A stretch of 39,721 bases of DNA from positions 1 to 39,721 of the forward strand of contig DDTD01000035.1 in the NCBI GenBank assembly GCA_002344005.1, read 5' to 3'. The notes under the pieces are model-generated. The model worked only from the letters and a program-made list of their open reading frames with translations, was not told the DNA's origin and did no database searches. The translations under genes and the position numbers were made by a program. The stretch is from Ignavibacteria bacterium UBA2373 (lineage in GTDB: Bacteria > Bacteroidota > Ignavibacteria > Kapaibacteriales > UBA961). Positions 1 through 8,662 of this stretch are shown here, piece by piece. The number at the start of each line of letters is the position of its first letter. Position 1 is the first letter of the stretch.

Positions 1-46
1 GTTATCTATCATCGCGTATGTTTATTTCACGAATAAAAAAATAATA

Positions 47-454
47 ATGAAATATTGGTTAATAAAATCAGAACCGTCTGTATATTCTTGGGATCAATTG
101 GTTGCCGATGGCAGAACATTGTGGGACGGAGTACGCAATTATCAAGCTCGTAATAATTTAAAAGCTATGTCGGTTGATGATATTGCTTTATATTATCACA
201 GCAATGAAGGTCTTGCAATTGTAGGCACTGCTAAAGTTGTACGTGAGGCATATCCTGACCCAACAATTGATGATGATACATGGGTTGCCGTTGATATAGT
301 TCCATTGTCGGCTTTTCCCGAACCTGTGACTTTGGCAAAAATTAAACAAGAACCGACATTGCAATCCATGGCACTATTGAAACAAGGACGATTGTCTGTT
401 GTGCCCGTTACGTCTGAGGAATATGAATGTATTCTTGCACTCAGCAAATCATAG
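47..454 (+). CDS. EVE domain-containing protein
   Basis: The 135-aa product opens with MKYWLIKSEP and has WDGVRNYQARNN at about residues 26-37, both hallmarks of the EVE domain (PUA-like fold, thymocyte nuclear protein 1 family). The whole protein is one EVE domain, and the length fits. EVE domains are thought to recognise modified bases in DNA or RNA; no substrate can be assigned here. The ATG at 47 has no clear Shine-Dalgarno sequence, only an A-rich leader, but the family's conserved N-terminus begins at this methionine. The gene stands alone on the plus strand, followed by a structured intergenic region. The family call is secure; the cellular role is not. Confidence 0.9.
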   Translation: MKYWLIKSEPSVYSWDQLVADGRTLWDGVRNYQARNNLKAMSVDDIALYYHSNEGLAIVGTAKVVREAYPDPTIDDDTWVAVDIVPLSAFPEPVTLAKIKQEPTLQSMALLKQGRLSVVPVTSEEYECILALSKS

Positions 455-494
455 AAATAAGCCGGCGGACTATTCGTTTATTGTTGTGCGGCAT

Positions 495-667
495 GGTAAC
501 TTGCCATACACTACGATGAATCTATTGCAAAGGTGAAGCGCATTTTTCAACTCTCTACTTGCACTTGAGTTTTTTCACGCGCCACCCTCCTCTGAAACGG
601 TAGTTGTTTGTTTCGGACAGTACTTCTACGGATGCGTATGGCAAGTTACCGCGTCGCTATTTTTTTG
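495..667 (+). ncRNA. Structured ncRNA candidate, 6S-like architecture
   Basis: A perfect 15-bp inverted repeat (495-509 with 636-650, GGTAACTTGCCATAC) would form a closing stem. Inside it are an unpaired 5' strand (about 510-530), an apical arm (GGTG/CACC at 532-535/583-586 and GCGC/GCGC at 538-541/579-582 around an AA bulge, then AACTC/GAGTT), and a small 8-bp hairpin on the 3' side (591-598 with 610-617). The T-run at 660-666 follows the closing stem and could terminate transcription on the plus strand. A closing stem, asymmetric bubble with a 3'-side hairpin, and long apical arm is the architecture of 6S RNA, and about 160-170 nt is close to its usual size. Pairing was worked out by eye; the 6S identity is inference. 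A MITE-like inverted-repeat element is the alternative, but no target-site duplication is visible. Confidence 0.4.
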
Positions 668-721
668 GAATGACCTTTGTCCTCTTATATCGTGCAGTTC
701 ACTGTATTAGAGGATAATTTT

Positions 722-2395
722 ATGAAAACATTTCAACCTTCTTTGCTTGTAATTCTATCAATGTTTGCCATAGGAGCAAACTCGATTTTATCTGCGGCAG
801 TTACATTATCTTCCATAAAAACAGAACCTAATCGTGCAATCTTTTATGGTATCGGTTCTGTAGAAAATCCCCAAGTAACCCAAAACCCCGAGAAAACACA
901 ACTAATTATTTCCTTGGAAGGAGTGACCATCTCTGAAAAAGCTCATGCGGCTTTTGGCAAGGGCATGATGAATGATATTGATGTTGTTCAAGAAAAAGGA
1001 ATAGCAAAAATATTTATCCAACTAAAAGAAAAACAAGGTTTTACTGTAAATAAATTACCATACTCCGATGCTTTGAGCATAGATGTATTCTCTTGGGATA
1101 AATTATCTTCTCATGATGATATATACCGGAGTGCTCAATTGGCATTGAGCGAAGGTCTTCAACAACAAGCATTGCAAAATTTTCGATTAGTGGCAGAAAA
1201 GGGACATGTTGATGCTGCATCATATCTTGGGCTTGAGTTAATCAAACAAGGTCTTTATGATGAAGCATTGGGATGGCTCAAAAAGGCAATTCGAGGTAAT
1301 ACAACCATTGCAGATGCTTATGGTGGATTATGCCAGATTGCACGGGTAAATGGAATGAGTGATGAAGCAAAATCCTATGAAAAACGTTTCTGTGATATGA
1401 CAGGGCTGCGGTCAGTTTTAGACATAGCTGTTGAATATCAGCCACCACTTTCCTCCATAAACGAAAATATGAATCAAGAAGAACCACTATCTATTGCAGC
1501 AATTATGGTAGATGAAGAGATTCATCAGGATAGTACCTTGATAAGATCATCAGAGGAGGATACATCTCGATTCTCATCGCTTTTTGCCACAAATTCATCA
1601 TCCAAGCAAAGCAATGAAGGTATCAGTAAAGAAGTTGTCAATGCATCATTAATGCCTCAATGGATGAAAACCGTTTCAATCGCCGCAATTGCTGTGCTGT
1701 TCAGCGCTGTTATTGCGATGGTGGTTATGTATATACGCTGGCGCAAAAGAAAACAAGAAGCATTTGATATGGACGAGGATGATGAAAATACCATGTCTGA
1801 TACTTCACTGTTTGCTGCCGAATTACAGCAAGCACAATCGCAAACACCCGCTGCATCATTACAATCTGCAGTAAAGTCTTATGCAAATACTTTCGAAAAA
1901 ACAATTGATGATACATCAGAGAATGAAAACAATAGTGCTACAGCTCCTCTTGCAAAAAATGTATCACAAGAAAAAACAATGCTCGAAGAATTTATCGGCG
2001 AAGTCATTACAATGAGTAAAAATGCGGTGGATAAAGGAAAAAATTATGTAGAAGAGCGTAAACAGTCTTTGGTTGAAGGTGTGTTCTCACCTGAAGATAA
2101 TGATGATAATCTATGGCATGAAGATTCTATCATCGTTCCACAAAGGGGCGAATATGAGTTAGCAATGAATTTACAAGCAAAACAACGCATTCAAAGGTCG
2201 CAATCATTGGGAACATTAGATGCTGATATGCTACCATCACAACAATTTGGTATAACAAAAGTAGCCAGAAAATTGGGTATAGAAACAGGGAGTATAGAAG
2301 CAAAACGATCAATTTCACATTTGCAAACTGATGCACATGCACTTAGTGATTTACGCAAGAAATTCTCAAAACAGTCATCAGTACATTTTGTATAG
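722..2395 (+). CDS. Membrane-anchored periplasmic protein with TPR/Sel1-like repeats
   Basis: I do not recognise a named family. The 557-aa protein starts at the ATG at 722, preceded by AGAGGA; the open frame extends upstream to a TTG at 677, but only the ATG gives a compact signal peptide (MKTFQPSLLVILSMFAIGA). Residues about 25-115 are beta-rich and resemble an AMIN-type domain. Residues about 120-220 hold helical TPR/Sel1-like repeats (for example AEKGHVDAASYLGLELIKQG). A single transmembrane helix near residues 315-340 is followed by RWRKRK, so the C-terminal 200 residues, acidic and low in complexity, should be cytoplasmic. The C-terminus ends in a basic DLRKKFSKQ segment. The topology suggests a scaffold linking envelope and cytoplasm; this is inference. 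Confidence 0.7.
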   Translation: MKTFQPSLLVILSMFAIGANSILSAAVTLSSIKTEPNRAIFYGIGSVENPQVTQNPEKTQLIISLEGVTISEKAHAAFGKGMMNDIDVVQEKGIAKIFIQLKEKQGFTVNKLPYSDALSIDVFSWDKLSSHDDIYRSAQLALSEGLQQQALQNFRLVAEKGHVDAASYLGLELIKQGLYDEALGWLKKAIRGNTTIADAYGGLCQIARVNGMSDEAKSYEKRFCDMTGLRSVLDIAVEYQPPLSSINENMNQEEPLSIAAIMVDEEIHQDSTLIRSSEEDTSRFSSLFATNSSSKQSNEGISKEVVNASLMPQWMKTVSIAAIAVLFSAVIAMVVMYIRWRKRKQEAFDMDEDDENTMSDTSLFAAELQQAQSQTPAASLQSAVKSYANTFEKTIDDTSENENNSATAPLAKNVSQEKTMLEEFIGEVITMSKNAVDKGKNYVEERKQSLVEGVFSPEDNDDNLWHEDSIIVPQRGEYELAMNLQAKQRIQRSQSLGTLDADMLPSQQFGITKVARKLGIETGSIEAKRSISHLQTDAHALSDLRKKFSKQSSVHFV

Positions 2396-2479
2396 TTAGA
2401 GAACACAAATATTATTTAATCCATTTATCTATTCTATATTTTTATCGTGTGTGCAGTTCGATAACTAAGTTTGATAAAT

Positions 2480-2947
2480 TTATGTCTTTTCTAATGATTG
2501 TAATAACTCCACTATTCTTTGTACTTTTATTTCCTCAGTCTTTGCAGAATAAATGTGTTCGATAATTTCATCTTTTTTCAGTTCTGAAAGTGCTGTAAAA
2601 GCTCTTTGTGCCTGAGGACTTGATGCTAAGCATAAGTGAAGCTCCTCAGGGATATATACCGATACCGTATCTGCAAAAAGAATCACTCTGACAGTATCAC
2701 CTGCTTGTTTACCTATTTTATTACGAATTTCGGCTTTGACGGGAAGGAATAATCTGCCATTACCCATGGGCATTAATTTACAATGCCTTATTTCAATGTC
2801 ATCAATATAGGCTCGTACTGTTACCCAACCAAATGGTTTGCTTTTGTCTTGAACTATCTCATGAATCTCTGCGTATGTCCATCCACCTTTACCCGGAAAT
2901 TTTTCTAAGATATATGTGTTATCAACTAAGGGGCTATCAATGTCCAT
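2480..2947 (-). CDS. YdeI/OmpD-associated family protein with DUF1905 domain
   Basis: The N-terminal half (from GKGGWTYAEI through GNGRLFLPVKAEIRNKIGKQ) matches the DUF1905 beta-barrel fold, and the C-terminal half (PEELHLCLASSPQAQRAFTALS, then a charged helix) matches the YdeI bacteriocin-resistance-like C-terminal domain. The frame is open to a GTG at 2956, but AGGTGA overlapping that GTG and the upstream stop sits 5 nt before the ATG at 2947, so the ATG (155 aa) is preferred. It is the last gene of a minus-strand operon, with its ribosome binding site inside the stop region of the methyltransferase gene, which suggests translational coupling. Biochemical function is unknown for the family. 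Confidence 0.8.
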   Translation of the reverse strand: MDIDSPLVDNTYILEKFPGKGGWTYAEIHEIVQDKSKPFGWVTVRAYIDDIEIRHCKLMPMGNGRLFLPVKAEIRNKIGKQAGDTVRVILFADTVSVYIPEELHLCLASSPQAQRAFTALSELKKDEIIEHIYSAKTEEIKVQRIVELLQSLEKT

Positions 2948-2956
2948 ATGATTCAC

Positions 2957-3586
2957 CTATAATTTATATGCTGTACAACGTATAACAGAACCAATACCAT
3001 TATGGAACAATCCTTCATTAAGTAATATCTCTTTTTCTTCGAGATAAATGAAATCAAAGTTGGCGAAGTCTTGAGTAATTTCTTCTTTAGAAAAAAGAAG
3101 GTCTATATCCTGCGGTCCGCCTACATTTACATTGTTCTTTCTATATTCTATGTGATTTTTACTAAAACCTTCAAAAATCAGAATACCGCCTTTTCGTAAT
3201 AATTTTTGCAATTTTTTGTGTATATTCTTTCTTTCGATTGACGGAAAATGCGCATAAATTAATGCTATCGCATCAAATTGTTCTTCTATGAATGGTATGG
3301 AGTCACTGTCTCCAACATGATAATCAATCGTGACATTATTTTTATTTGCCAACAGAAAAGCTTTCTTTTGTCCCTCGACGCTTATATCAAATGCTGAGAC
3401 ATTCCATCCCTGAGTCGCAGCAAATACTGCATTTCGCCCTTCTCCTTCAGCGGGGAGTAAAATATTCCCACAGGTGAGTTTGCTTAACTGTTCGCGAAGA
3501 TATTCATTGGGTGTAATTCCATACGCATAATCCTCAATACGGTATCGTTCATCCCACATTGCTTGCCATGAATTGTGTTCAGTCAT
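2957..3586 (-). CDS. Class I SAM-dependent methyltransferase
   Basis: The 209-aa protein has a Rossmann methyltransferase motif I variant (ILLPAEGEGRNAVFAA, about residues 42-57), an acidic residue ending strand 2 (SAFDIS), the motif IV region FDAIALIYAHFP and the post-motif LRKGGILIFEGF. The WDERY start and the GEGRNAVFAA motif resemble the TehB/thiopurine-methyltransferase-like group common in bacteria. The substrate cannot be predicted. It lies 6 bp downstream of the DUF1648 gene and directly abuts the YdeI-like gene, so it belongs to a four-gene minus-strand operon. Confidence 0.85.
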   Translation of the reverse strand: MTEHNSWQAMWDERYRIEDYAYGITPNEYLREQLSKLTCGNILLPAEGEGRNAVFAATQGWNVSAFDISVEGQKKAFLLANKNNVTIDYHVGDSDSIPFIEEQFDAIALIYAHFPSIERKNIHKKLQKLLRKGGILIFEGFSKNHIEYRKNNVNVGGPQDIDLLFSKEEITQDFANFDFIYLEEKEILLNEGLFHNGIGSVIRCTAYKL

Positions 3587-3592
3587 AAAATA

Positions 3593-3994
3593 TTATTTTG
3601 ATAAATAAAGTGTTAAATAAAGAATTATACTCATAATCGTAATAACAACTACTTTCATACTATGAACTATACGAATTGCTTTTCTATACTGTTCTTTCGC
3701 ATTACTATCATTAATTTCCTGTGTGTAGTTAAATGTATGAGGATATTTAGTTAATAAAGATAATCCTACATGAAGTAAAGTTGTTATACTTGGGAATAGC
3801 CAGATAAGAGATTTATCACCGAATGTATGTGCATCGCCGACTAATGAAAAATGAATCGGTATGGCAGAAGGTAGCGAAGGATAGAATAATAGTAGTATTA
3901 ACCACATTAGCATAACTATAAACCAACATACATTGTCATATAATGAATAGTGTTTGTTGCGGTAATATTGTATGAGTGACCTACCTATTCTCAT
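3593..3994 (-). CDS. DUF1648 domain-containing membrane protein
   Basis: The 133-aa protein has a hydrophobic helix at about residues 24-42, then PSLPSAIPIHFSLVGDAHTFG, the characteristic DUF1648 signature (P..IP.HF...G). Two further helices lie at about 62-80 and 110-131. DUF1648 proteins are small integral membrane proteins related to the N-terminal part of SdpI-type immunity proteins; this one is too short for a full SdpI. Its position between L-asparaginase (36 bp upstream) and the methyltransferase (6 bp downstream) indicates an operon but gives no functional clue. Confidence 0.75.
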   Translation of the reverse strand: MRIGRSLIQYYRNKHYSLYDNVCWFIVMLMWLILLLFYPSLPSAIPIHFSLVGDAHTFGDKSLIWLFPSITTLLHVGLSLLTKYPHTFNYTQEINDSNAKEQYRKAIRIVHSMKVVVITIMSIILYLTLYLSK

Positions 3995-4030
3995 AGCACG
4001 TTGATCATGGTGAAAAAAATCAGACTAAAT

Positions 4031-5032
4031 TTACCCTGCCCATTCAAATGAACTTCTGATTTGTTCCATAGAGTATTTCGCACCGATACAAATACATAAT
4101 TTGACACGAGCTTTTTGACCATTCATAAAATCAGCAAAAATTACTCCATTATCATGTAAATGTTTTCCTGCTCCTTCATAGGCATAAACTTTCTCAATGC
4201 GCCCGACGGGGCAGCGTGACACTAAAACAACAGGAATACCTTGCACCGCAGCAATCAGTTCATAATACACAGCGGGTGGCACATTGCCTGCTCCGAATGC
4301 TTCAATAACGATACCTTTGGCTCCGGCATCAATACATTGTCGTATTTGCCTTCCGTCCATTCCTGCATAGCATGAAAGTAATGGGACAAAGTCCGGCAAT
4401 GTTTCGACAGAAAAATATTCACGGTGCAATGGCTTTCTGTATAACATTAATGTATCATGAGAAATTCTTCCGAGAGGACCAAAATCCAGACTCTCAAATG
4501 TATTCAGTTTGGTTGTGTCATTTTTACTGACTTCGCTTGCAGCATTGAGTGTTTCGGAAAGACACACGATAGTACCATATCCTCGTAAGGCAGGATTTCC
4601 GGCAAGCATCACACCCACGCGCAAATTACGAGGACCGTCCCAATCCACTTCACTCGAATTTCGCATTGCGCCTATGACAACGATAGGTTTTTCCGACTTA
4701 CAGGTCAGATCAAGAAAATAAGCCGTTTCTTCTAATGTGTCAGTGCCATGCGTTACGACTACGCCATCAATCTCGGGTTTTGACAATTGTTCGCGCACAA
4801 TAGCCGATAAGGAAAGCATAATCTCGGGAGTGACATGTGGTCCCGGGTATCTTCCAAATTCAATAGGAATAATGGTTGCAATTTCATGAATTGATTGTAC
4901 GGTTCCGAGTATTTCTGCGGCACTAAGTTTAGGAACAACACCGCCAAATTCACGATCAACTTTCATTGAAATGGTGCCACCCGTAAATATAACTGCAACT
5001 GTAGGTTTATGTTGTGCAATCTGATTGTTCAT
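4031..5032 (-). CDS. ansA: L-asparaginase, type I
   Basis: This enzyme hydrolyses L-asparagine to aspartate and ammonia. Starting from the methionine at 5032 the protein is 333 aa, the usual size. Both catalytic threonine motifs are intact: TGGTI at residues 17-21 and THGTDT at 94-99, the latter with the catalytic Thr/Asp and followed by LEETAYFLDL. The C-terminal region holds KGIVIEAFGAGNVP, typical of the family's second domain. The frame is open to 5119, but the extra 29 residues are not family-like and run towards the divergent tRNA. No signal peptide is seen, so it should be the cytosolic type I enzyme. It is the first gene of a four-gene minus-strand operon. Confidence 0.93.
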   Translation of the reverse strand: MNNQIAQHKPTVAVIFTGGTISMKVDREFGGVVPKLSAAEILGTVQSIHEIATIIPIEFGRYPGPHVTPEIMLSLSAIVREQLSKPEIDGVVVTHGTDTLEETAYFLDLTCKSEKPIVVIGAMRNSSEVDWDGPRNLRVGVMLAGNPALRGYGTIVCLSETLNAASEVSKNDTTKLNTFESLDFGPLGRISHDTLMLYRKPLHREYFSVETLPDFVPLLSCYAGMDGRQIRQCIDAGAKGIVIEAFGAGNVPPAVYYELIAAVQGIPVVLVSRCPVGRIEKVYAYEGAGKHLHDNGVIFADFMNGQKARVKLCICIGAKYSMEQIRSSFEWAG

Positions 5033-5106
5033 AAAACTGTATAGTAAATGACGTAAGTGTTTTGTGTGTTTCGTAGAATGTGGTACGAAAATAAGAGAGT
5101 GTTTCG

Positions 5107-5114
5107 TATTTTCG
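5107..5114 (+). promoter_or_regulatory. Putative -7 element for tRNA-Leu
   Basis: TATTTTCG fits the Bacteroidetes -7 consensus TAnnTTTG with one mismatch and ends 17 bp before the mature tRNA 5' end, a sensible distance. No clear TTTG -33 element is present about 20 bp upstream, so the call is tentative. Confidence 0.3.
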
Positions 5115-5131
5115 CACAAATAATCTTCTTA

Positions 5132-5214
5132 GCCCGGATGGCGAAATAGGCAGACGCGCTGTATTCAGAGTGCAGTTCCGATTGGAGGTGCGGGTTCAAG
5201 TCCCGCTCCGGGCA
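5132..5214 (+). tRNA. tRNA-Leu(CAG)
   Basis: A full cloverleaf can be folded. The acceptor stem is GCCCGGA (5132-5138) with TCCGGGC (5207-5213). The D arm contains GCGAAATAGGCAGACGC. The anticodon stem is CTGTA/TGCAG around the loop TTCAGAG, giving anticodon CAG. A class II long variable arm follows, then the T arm GCGGGTTCAAGTCCCGC. The discriminator base is A, as expected for leucine. The 3' CCA is not encoded (CATG follows), so it must be added post-transcriptionally. The gene is divergent from the asparaginase operon. Confidence 0.95.
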
Positions 5215-5411
5215 CATGAAGGCGTTATTTTCATGAAGTATGGAGATAATGTTCTTGTTTTCATGCCCTAAAGTCAAGTATGTTGTCTCAATCACATTAT
5301 TGTTAGAAACAGTACTATCATAGAATACGAGATTTTCTTCTTTGGGATAGACCTTCGAAAATTCTACACATTTCATGATAGAAGAATTACGGGGCTCAGT
5401 TGTATCGTAAC

Positions 5412-6386
5412 TTATGAAGTATATTCTCCAATGAGCAGTTCACAATTATCACTCGCTGTGATACCATAATGGTCTAAATGAGCGGGAAGTAAAACAGTCC
5501 TTCCTTTCTGAACATGTACATTCTCAAAATCACCTGACAATGTTATTTCACCTTGTAAAACAGTCATAATCTGTGCAGAAGTACTGTGAGAAGAATATTC
5601 TTGGAATGCTGAGAAATTATAGAATCGTTTTAAAGAAAAAAATGAATTATTGGTTAATATATCTTCTTGATAATGTCTATGTTGCACTGACTTTATTCCA
5701 AGATTTAATGTAGGATTTATGAGAGAAAAATCCGTACAGATAAGTCCTTTATCTATATGTAATTCTCTGGGTGCGCCGTCCAAGCCAAGTCTGTCCCAAT
5801 CATATAAACGATAGGTGGTATCGCTTGTTTGTTGTAATTCATAAATGATGACACCTTTCCCGAGTGCATGAATTGTTCCGGCAGGTACAAAAATAAAATC
5901 ACCTTTTTTGACTTTGACGAAGTTAAGCACATCCTTGGCTTTACCTTGAATTATGGCGTCACGAAAGTCTTGCGCCGATATTTTTTGGGAAAATCCATAA
6001 ATGATAGCAGCGTCGGGTTCGGCTTCTATGACATACCAACATTCCGTTTTTCCGCGTGGTTGTCCCTCAAGTGATTGTGCTAATTCATCATTAGGATGCA
6101 CTTGCACAGAAAGCCAATCCTGGGCATCTAAAAATTTTACAAGTAATGGAAAATCACCACCATCGTATAAAGTACCACCAATTTCTCTTGGGAATTGAGA
6201 CAATAATTCTTTGAGTGTATGACCGCTATATTCACCATTTATGATGATATTTGTATCATAAATTTCCCATGACTCGCCTATGATACTTTGCGGGGGTAAT
6301 TGTTTGTCTAATAAGGTTTCTAAATTTCTTCCACCCCAAACTCTTTGATGAAAAACAGGCGAAAAAAGTAAAGGATACAGTATCAT
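5412..6386 (-). CDS. manA: Mannose-6-phosphate isomerase, class I
   Basis: It interconverts fructose-6-phosphate and mannose-6-phosphate, feeding GDP-mannose synthesis. The 324-aa length matches the short, Bacillus-type class I enzymes. The zinc site is visible: Q95 and H97 in VQVHPND, E115 in GKTECWYV, and H173 in GTIHALG. Other family landmarks are the N-terminal RVWGGRNL and YRLYDWDR near residue 192. The C-terminal cupin half (EYSSHSTSAQIMTVLQGEI) is complete. It lies 4 bp downstream of the PhoD gene and may be cotranscribed with it. Mannose supply would suit the polysaccharide and polyprenol-phosphate mannose genes further along, although it is not adjacent to them. Confidence 0.93.
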   Translation of the reverse strand: MILYPLLFSPVFHQRVWGGRNLETLLDKQLPPQSIIGESWEIYDTNIIINGEYSGHTLKELLSQFPREIGGTLYDGGDFPLLVKFLDAQDWLSVQVHPNDELAQSLEGQPRGKTECWYVIEAEPDAAIIYGFSQKISAQDFRDAIIQGKAKDVLNFVKVKKGDFIFVPAGTIHALGKGVIIYELQQTSDTTYRLYDWDRLGLDGAPRELHIDKGLICTDFSLINPTLNLGIKSVQHRHYQEDILTNNSFFSLKRFYNFSAFQEYSSHSTSAQIMTVLQGEITLSGDFENVHVQKGRTVLLPAHLDHYGITASDNCELLIGEYTS

Positions 6387-6390
6387 GAGA

Positions 6391-8496
6391 TTATTTCTGA
6401 ATAATAATAGGAAAGTTTTTTATTGTTGAACCGTGAGTAATACGTAATGAGTACATACCATTAAAAATATCATTAACTGCAAAAGAAAGTATGTCTATAC
6501 CTTTTTCGGCAGTATAAGTGTAAAGACTTTTTATAATTTTACCATCAAGAGAAACAATAGACAATGTAATGATTTCCGGGGAATTAATATTTAATGTGCA
6601 ATAGAGACGATCTTTCGCAGGATTCGGAAATACTGTTGATATATGAAACGGTGACTCTTGTACAGAGACAGTCGTTGATTCCAAAGGCAAGAGAGGAGCT
6701 GGTATGTCTTGTTTGTTTTTACCTTGAGCGATCGTAGATGCTTTTTGTAAAAATGTATCATCTTTATTGACATATAATGATGAAAAATTCTTTTCATTAT
6801 TAGAAATAATTTTCACAGTGTCTATATGAAATACATCCGTTTGACAGCGCACAGGTGTGATGTCGAGTATTGAGTAACCGTGATTTATTAAATCAAAATC
6901 TTTCATATAAGGATTATTATTTACCATTGTATTATTGCCGGATTGAATCAATGTTGATAAAAATGGTCGTAAAAAAGCAATATTTTCGATAATCTCATCA
7001 AAATTAGAAGATGTGATGCTTGGTGTAACAAATTCAACACCGATTGATCCTTTTTTCTCTTGTGGATTGTATTCTGCCGGATTAAAAGCTATATCCATGC
7101 CATGTGTTGTATGAATATCGCCTGTTAAAAAAACAATATTTTTTAAGGAGTTATTTGTAATAAATGTGTGGAAAGCATTTCTTTGAGCAGGAAAATTACC
7201 CCATGAGTCTGCATTATAGCCCGATTCCAGAACATTCTTCAAAACGGGAGTAAGTGCTTGCAATAATGGATTACCTATAAATAAAGTTGTATCGAAATTA
7301 TCAAGAATAATAGGTGTGAAGAGTACTTGATTACCTATTATTTTCCATTGAGCTTCGGATTGTTGAATGCTGTTTGTGAGCCATGAAAATTGCTTTTCAC
7401 TCATCATTTTTCTCTGAGGATTGAGCAGTGAATCTTTGGAGGATTGAGGAGCGTTTTGCCCTAAATTAACCACAGGGGCATCACGCTCATCCATTCTGGT
7501 ATCAATCATAAATATTTCTGCTAACCCGCCATACATAAATTTTCGATAAAGCGAACCATCCGCATTCTCGCGTATGGGTAACCACTCATAACATGCTTTT
7601 TTCGATGCCGTTAAACGGGTTTTCCAATCGCCCTCGGTTGCTGTCGTATGATTATCAGCACCGTCTTTGTAGGCATTATTGGCAGCTTCGTGATCATCCC
7701 AAACATACAGAAAGGGATGTTGTTGATGCAATCGCTGTAAATCAGGATCTAAACGATGTAAGCCATAGCGTGCACGATATTCTGCAAGAGTTAAGATTTC
7801 TTTATCAACTTCATAAGGGCGTATTGGTGGTGTGCTGCTATTTCCGGTATTGTTGCCATATTCATAGATATAATCACCGAGATGTATCACTGCATCTAAG
7901 TCATTACGTTGGGCAATTTTTCTGTAGGCATTAAAATAACCTGACGAATAGTTACTACAAGAAACGAAAGCAAAGCGCAAGTGCGAAACATCTGTTATCG
8001 GAGCGGTTTTTGTTCTGCCAATAAGGGAATTCTTACCATTGTGTTTAAACATATAATAATATGTTGTGGCGGGTTGTAAGCCGATTACATCCACCTTACA
8101 GGTAAAATCCTTTTCTATAGTTGTTTGAGCATATCCCCTTTGGACAATATTCTGTAGAGCAGTATCTGTGGCAATAAACCATTCAAGAGTAGCTGGCTCA
8201 TTATTGTCTGTTGTGACACGTGTCCAGATAATGACTCTGTCAGTTAACGGATCACCGGATGCCACCCCATGATAAAACGGTGCTAATTGTTGTGATTTTA
8301 GTGCATAGTCGGCTGCGAAATCACGCACATGATAATGTGTATGATGAATAGCGCTTTCATTAGTCAGAGTTTGATTATTAACTATGGTCTGTTGGGAATA
8401 GAGAGTGTTTATACTCAATGTAATCAAACAGATACAAAAACAATACATACTCATGATGAGCGGTTGTTTATGCGAAGAGTGTATGATAAATTTCAT
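6391..8496 (-). CDS. PhoD-family alkaline phosphatase with T9SS sorting domain
   Basis: The 701-aa protein carries an N-terminal hydrophobic segment (CICLITLSIN, residues 21-30), the PhoD N-terminal domain (HGVASGDPLTDRVIIWTRV from 76), and the metallophosphatase core with GDYIYEYG (207-214), WDDHE (266-270) and GDIHTTHG (459-466), the expected metal ligands. Residues from about 618 (VFPNPAKDRL to FPIIIQK) form a type IX secretion C-terminal sorting domain, so the enzyme is probably exported to the surface or medium, where it would release phosphate from mono- or diesters. The first methionine is used; M15 is an alternative that would shorten the n-region. The T9SS tail is a strong clue to a Bacteroidota/Chlorobiota-type host. 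Confidence 0.9.
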   Translation of the reverse strand: MKFIIHSSHKQPLIMSMYCFCICLITLSINTLYSQQTIVNNQTLTNESAIHHTHYHVRDFAADYALKSQQLAPFYHGVASGDPLTDRVIIWTRVTTDNNEPATLEWFIATDTALQNIVQRGYAQTTIEKDFTCKVDVIGLQPATTYYYMFKHNGKNSLIGRTKTAPITDVSHLRFAFVSCSNYSSGYFNAYRKIAQRNDLDAVIHLGDYIYEYGNNTGNSSTPPIRPYEVDKEILTLAEYRARYGLHRLDPDLQRLHQQHPFLYVWDDHEAANNAYKDGADNHTTATEGDWKTRLTASKKACYEWLPIRENADGSLYRKFMYGGLAEIFMIDTRMDERDAPVVNLGQNAPQSSKDSLLNPQRKMMSEKQFSWLTNSIQQSEAQWKIIGNQVLFTPIILDNFDTTLFIGNPLLQALTPVLKNVLESGYNADSWGNFPAQRNAFHTFITNNSLKNIVFLTGDIHTTHGMDIAFNPAEYNPQEKKGSIGVEFVTPSITSSNFDEIIENIAFLRPFLSTLIQSGNNTMVNNNPYMKDFDLINHGYSILDITPVRCQTDVFHIDTVKIISNNEKNFSSLYVNKDDTFLQKASTIAQGKNKQDIPAPLLPLESTTVSVQESPFHISTVFPNPAKDRLYCTLNINSPEIITLSIVSLDGKIIKSLYTYTAEKGIDILSFAVNDIFNGMYSLRITHGSTIKNFPIIIQK

Positions 8497-8607
8497 AGAC
8501 TGATACTTTTACAATTGTTATACTTGATGGGTGACGTATTATACCAATATTTTGGTTTTGATAAGAATCGCTGTATCATCAATGGAGAATGGCGGCAATT
8601 TTTCCCG

Positions 8608-8615
8608 TATTTTTG
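8608..8615 (+). promoter_or_regulatory. Possible -7 element upstream of gcvP
   Basis: TATTTTTG matches TAnnTTTG exactly, and GTATTTTTGC is shared with the stronger candidate at 22891-22900. It lies 47 bp before the gcvP ATG, but no TTTG is found at the usual 19-21 bp spacing, so the call is weak. Confidence 0.25.
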
Positions 8616-8662
8616 CGTCGAAGACTTATCTTTTCAACACCTAATTTTATGGACACAGATTT

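Noticed and set aside
4277..4292. TGGCAC-N5-CTGCT, close to the sigma-54 promoter consensus
   Set aside because: It lies inside the asparaginase gene on the opposite strand with no gene downstream for about 800 bp, so it is most likely a chance match.
5029..5376. 115-codon minus-strand frame across the tRNA-Leu gene, with CPERDLNPHLQSE
   Set aside because: This peptide is the well-known spurious translation of the antisense of a tRNA; there is no ribosome binding site and the frame overlaps a real tRNA and the asparaginase start.
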